Shown one piece after another: positions 7,701 to 8,091 of a stretch of DNA of 8,091 nt (position 1 is its first letter; each line of letters begins with the position of its first letter). The translations under genes were made by a program, and so were the position numbers. A model generated the notes under the pieces. It saw only the letters and a list, made by a program, of their open reading frames with translations. It was not told where the DNA came from and did not search any database. The DNA lies in NCBI GenBank assembly GCA_036404255.1, contig DASWOP010000264.1, forward strand, positions 1 to 8,091, given 5' to 3'. Source of the DNA: JARLFX01 sp036404255. GTDB taxonomy: Bacteria; Acidobacteriota; Terriglobia; Terriglobales; Acidobacteriaceae.

Positions 7701-8091
7701 CGCAGGCCTCACGCAGAGGATCGATCGCCGGGTTGGTGACCTGTGCAAAACGCTGCCGGAAGTACCCATAGACCGGGCGCGGCGCATGGGCCAGCGCAGC
7801 CAGCGGCGCGTCGTCCCCCATAGACCAAACGGCGTCCTTTCCGTCCGCCGCCATCGGTGCCAGCACCATGCGGACGTCTTCCCGGGTATAGCCGAAACAT
7901 CGCTGCTTCTCCAGCAGAGACTTCGCATCCGGCCCCGCCTCGGCCAGCGGAAGCTCCTGCAGCGGCACATCGGCTGCCAACACGGCGTAGCTTTCGGATG
8001 ACTGGTCGAAGAGGTCGAGCAGAGCATCGCTCTCATAGATCTTCTGCTCCCACATATCCACAACCAGCATCTGCCCCGGCCCCAGCCGCCC
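4705..8091 (-). CDS. gltB: Glutamate synthase large subunit, C-terminal part (gene continues beyond the right edge)
   Basis: The enzyme makes two glutamates from glutamine and 2-oxoglutarate, using electrons from GltD/NADPH or ferredoxin, in cytoplasmic ammonia assimilation. The window holds 1128 residues. The frame is open to the edge, and its first residues, GRLGPGQM, are internal family sequence, so the start and the N-terminal glutaminase domain (about 400 residues) lie outside. Visible are the central domain (8 to about 390; CFGYTREDVRMVLAPMAADG, FAQVTNPAIDPLRE), then the FMN domain (about 425-800; SAMSLGSLSPEAH, GGKSNTGEGGEDP, AQGAKPGEGGQLPGHKVS, ISPPPHHDIYS). The 3Fe-4S cysteines have the expected C-x5-C-x4-C spacing at fragment residues 759, 765 and 770. 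The glycine-rich GXGXG beta-helix domain follows to about 1070. All look intact. The oddity is an extra segment of about 40 residues at 521-560, between GGEDP and IKQVAS. No gltD follows downstream; it could lie beyond the right edge or elsewhere. Confidence 0.96.
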   Translation of the reverse strand, partial: GRLGPGQMLVVDMWEQKIYESDALLDLFDQSSESYAVLAADVPLQELPLAEAGPDAKSLLEKQRCFGYTREDVRMVLAPMAADGKDAVWSMGDDAPLAALAHAPRPVYGYFRQRFAQVTNPAIDPLREACVVSLHTRIGPWAKLLDHHAPLPGITVESPFLSLGQVEALRQGRYPHGKDLKFCELACVFSPDETLEEAIDRLCVESIELTRQGARILLLTDRSASSTRIPVPMAMATGAVHEALVDSGLRTLTGLTVEAGDCRDVHHAAVLIGYGAAAVCPWLALETARALTSPGVDASLTEHKMIKALDLGLAKIMSKMGISVVSSYRGAHLFDILGLHQTIADRCFPHTPSLLSGIGFEEIEAGLRARWIPDSAEEIVAAQAPELPDFGWIRFRKDEKAESHAWQPATVKLLQAVVGSARNVAVTVNPFEAWKSFSRSVNERPATALRDLMEIRPAGPELTLNQVETTQSMMKRFIASAMSLGSLSPEAHQTVTQAMNMLGGKSNTGEGGEDPDVYRPATVISTGAHGENDGERTAISTGATVATATVVKAPLVRSLLNNKIKQVASARFGVTAEYLAHAEELEIKVAQGAKPGEGGQLPGHKVSELIARLRHAQPGVTLISPPPHHDIYSIEDLAQLIYDLKRVNPKAAVGVKLVSGHGVGTVAAGVAKAYADYIVIAGHSGGTGASPLTSIKYAGNPWELGLAEAQQVLMENGLRGRVRLRTDGGLATARDVLIAALLGADEYAFGTAVLVAIGCDMARQCHLNSCPTGIATQRPELRAKFRGKPEHVVRMFEMLAAELQQMLARYGLPSLEAAIGRVDLLEQVRNDGGLDLTPVLAQVGSGPRRCVQPRNERPIDAASGNGEALDEAWVQPVLAAVEAGEPIVIESRIENQHRAVGARLGGELALLKTRLGGHPHTKHDVTLRLNGTAGQSFGAFCTEGMTLVLDGQANDFVGKGLCGGEILLRACGLAALNSNRHVILGNVALYGATGGALFAAGRAGERFAVRNSGANAVVEGAGDHGCEYMTGGTVVVMGSAGMNFGAGMTGGTAWVLDADGSFLKEKRYHVDFVTPERFWNLTLEEQDELRALLTEHAQKSQSALAKGMLANWPASVQRFLKLTPKAQG
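6412..6531 (-). other. gltB: In-frame insertion in the FMN domain of GltB
   Basis: Between DVYRP and NNKIKQVAS the protein has about 40 residues, including two ISTGA units and a run rich in T, V and A. From memory, NADPH-type enzymes such as E. coli have about 10 residues between EDP and IKQ; here there are 48. Ferredoxin-dependent enzymes of cyanobacteria and plants carry a different insertion at this site, recognisable by SPTLPHLKGLQNGD, which is absent here. The reading frame and both flanks are preserved, so the protein is probably functional. Confidence 0.8.
6463..6529 (-). repeat. Direct repeat inside gltB
   Basis: Two 22-base units (6463-6484 and 6508-6529) match at 21 positions and are offset by 45 bases, an exact 15 codons. 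Both are read in the same frame and encode ISTGA. Additional short ACCGT motifs lie between and beside them. Upstream on the plus strand, CCACGG (6441-6446) and CCGTGG (6450-6455) form a perfect six-base hairpin around TCG. The cluster lies wholly inside the extra segment of GltB. Confidence 0.85.

Overview
This window reads as part of a GC-rich bacterial chromosome. The outer genes sample at roughly 60-67% GC. The layout, a FadR-like TetR regulator beside a large membrane TPR protein next to glutamate synthase, would fit Acidobacteriota, but that is a guess with no marker gene behind it. There are four substantial genes and one gene fragment. No rRNA, tRNA, CRISPR array, transposase or phage gene was seen.

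Left part (1-2919, all minus strand, transcribed right to left). A 660-residue protein with an N-terminal coiled coil, one membrane segment and TPRs (2836-854) is followed by a TetR/AcrR regulator close to the Bacillus FadR type (731-45). The regulator's TGA overlaps the ATG of a further gene that runs off the left edge; its 15 visible residues hint at an AMP-binding acyl-CoA ligase. The main feature here is that the two complete genes begin with copies of the same roughly 134-bp block (682-815 and 2787-2919). Each copy carries a promoter, a GAGG ribosome site, a TTG start and the first 14-odd codons, with 33 bases exactly identical across codons 4-14. The comparison sets the start of both genes and suggests co-regulation.

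Middle (2837-4704). A 344-base gap holds the TPR gene's promoter, two imperfect hairpins that may be a dispersed intergenic repeat, and an AT-rich stretch. It is followed on the plus strand by a 493-residue protein with an AlbA_2 (Schlafen-type) domain, a GHKL-like ATPase domain and a probable winged helix (3181-4662). This gene is clearly poorer in GC (about 43-47% in sampled lines) and is probably acquired.

Right part (4705-8091, minus strand). The C-terminal 1128 residues of the glutamate synthase large subunit (gltB) converge on the AlbA_2 gene with a 42-base gap. The FMN domain and the three 3Fe-4S cysteines are intact. Between the GGEDP and IKQVAS motifs there is an extra segment of about 38-40 residues encoded by DNA with an internal direct repeat. 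From memory this is the position of the 'ferredoxin loop' in ferredoxin-dependent glutamate synthases. No gltD lies downstream of gltB in this window.

I see no convincing multi-gene novel system. The two observations most worth following are the duplicated promoter/start block and the repeat-derived insertion in gltB.
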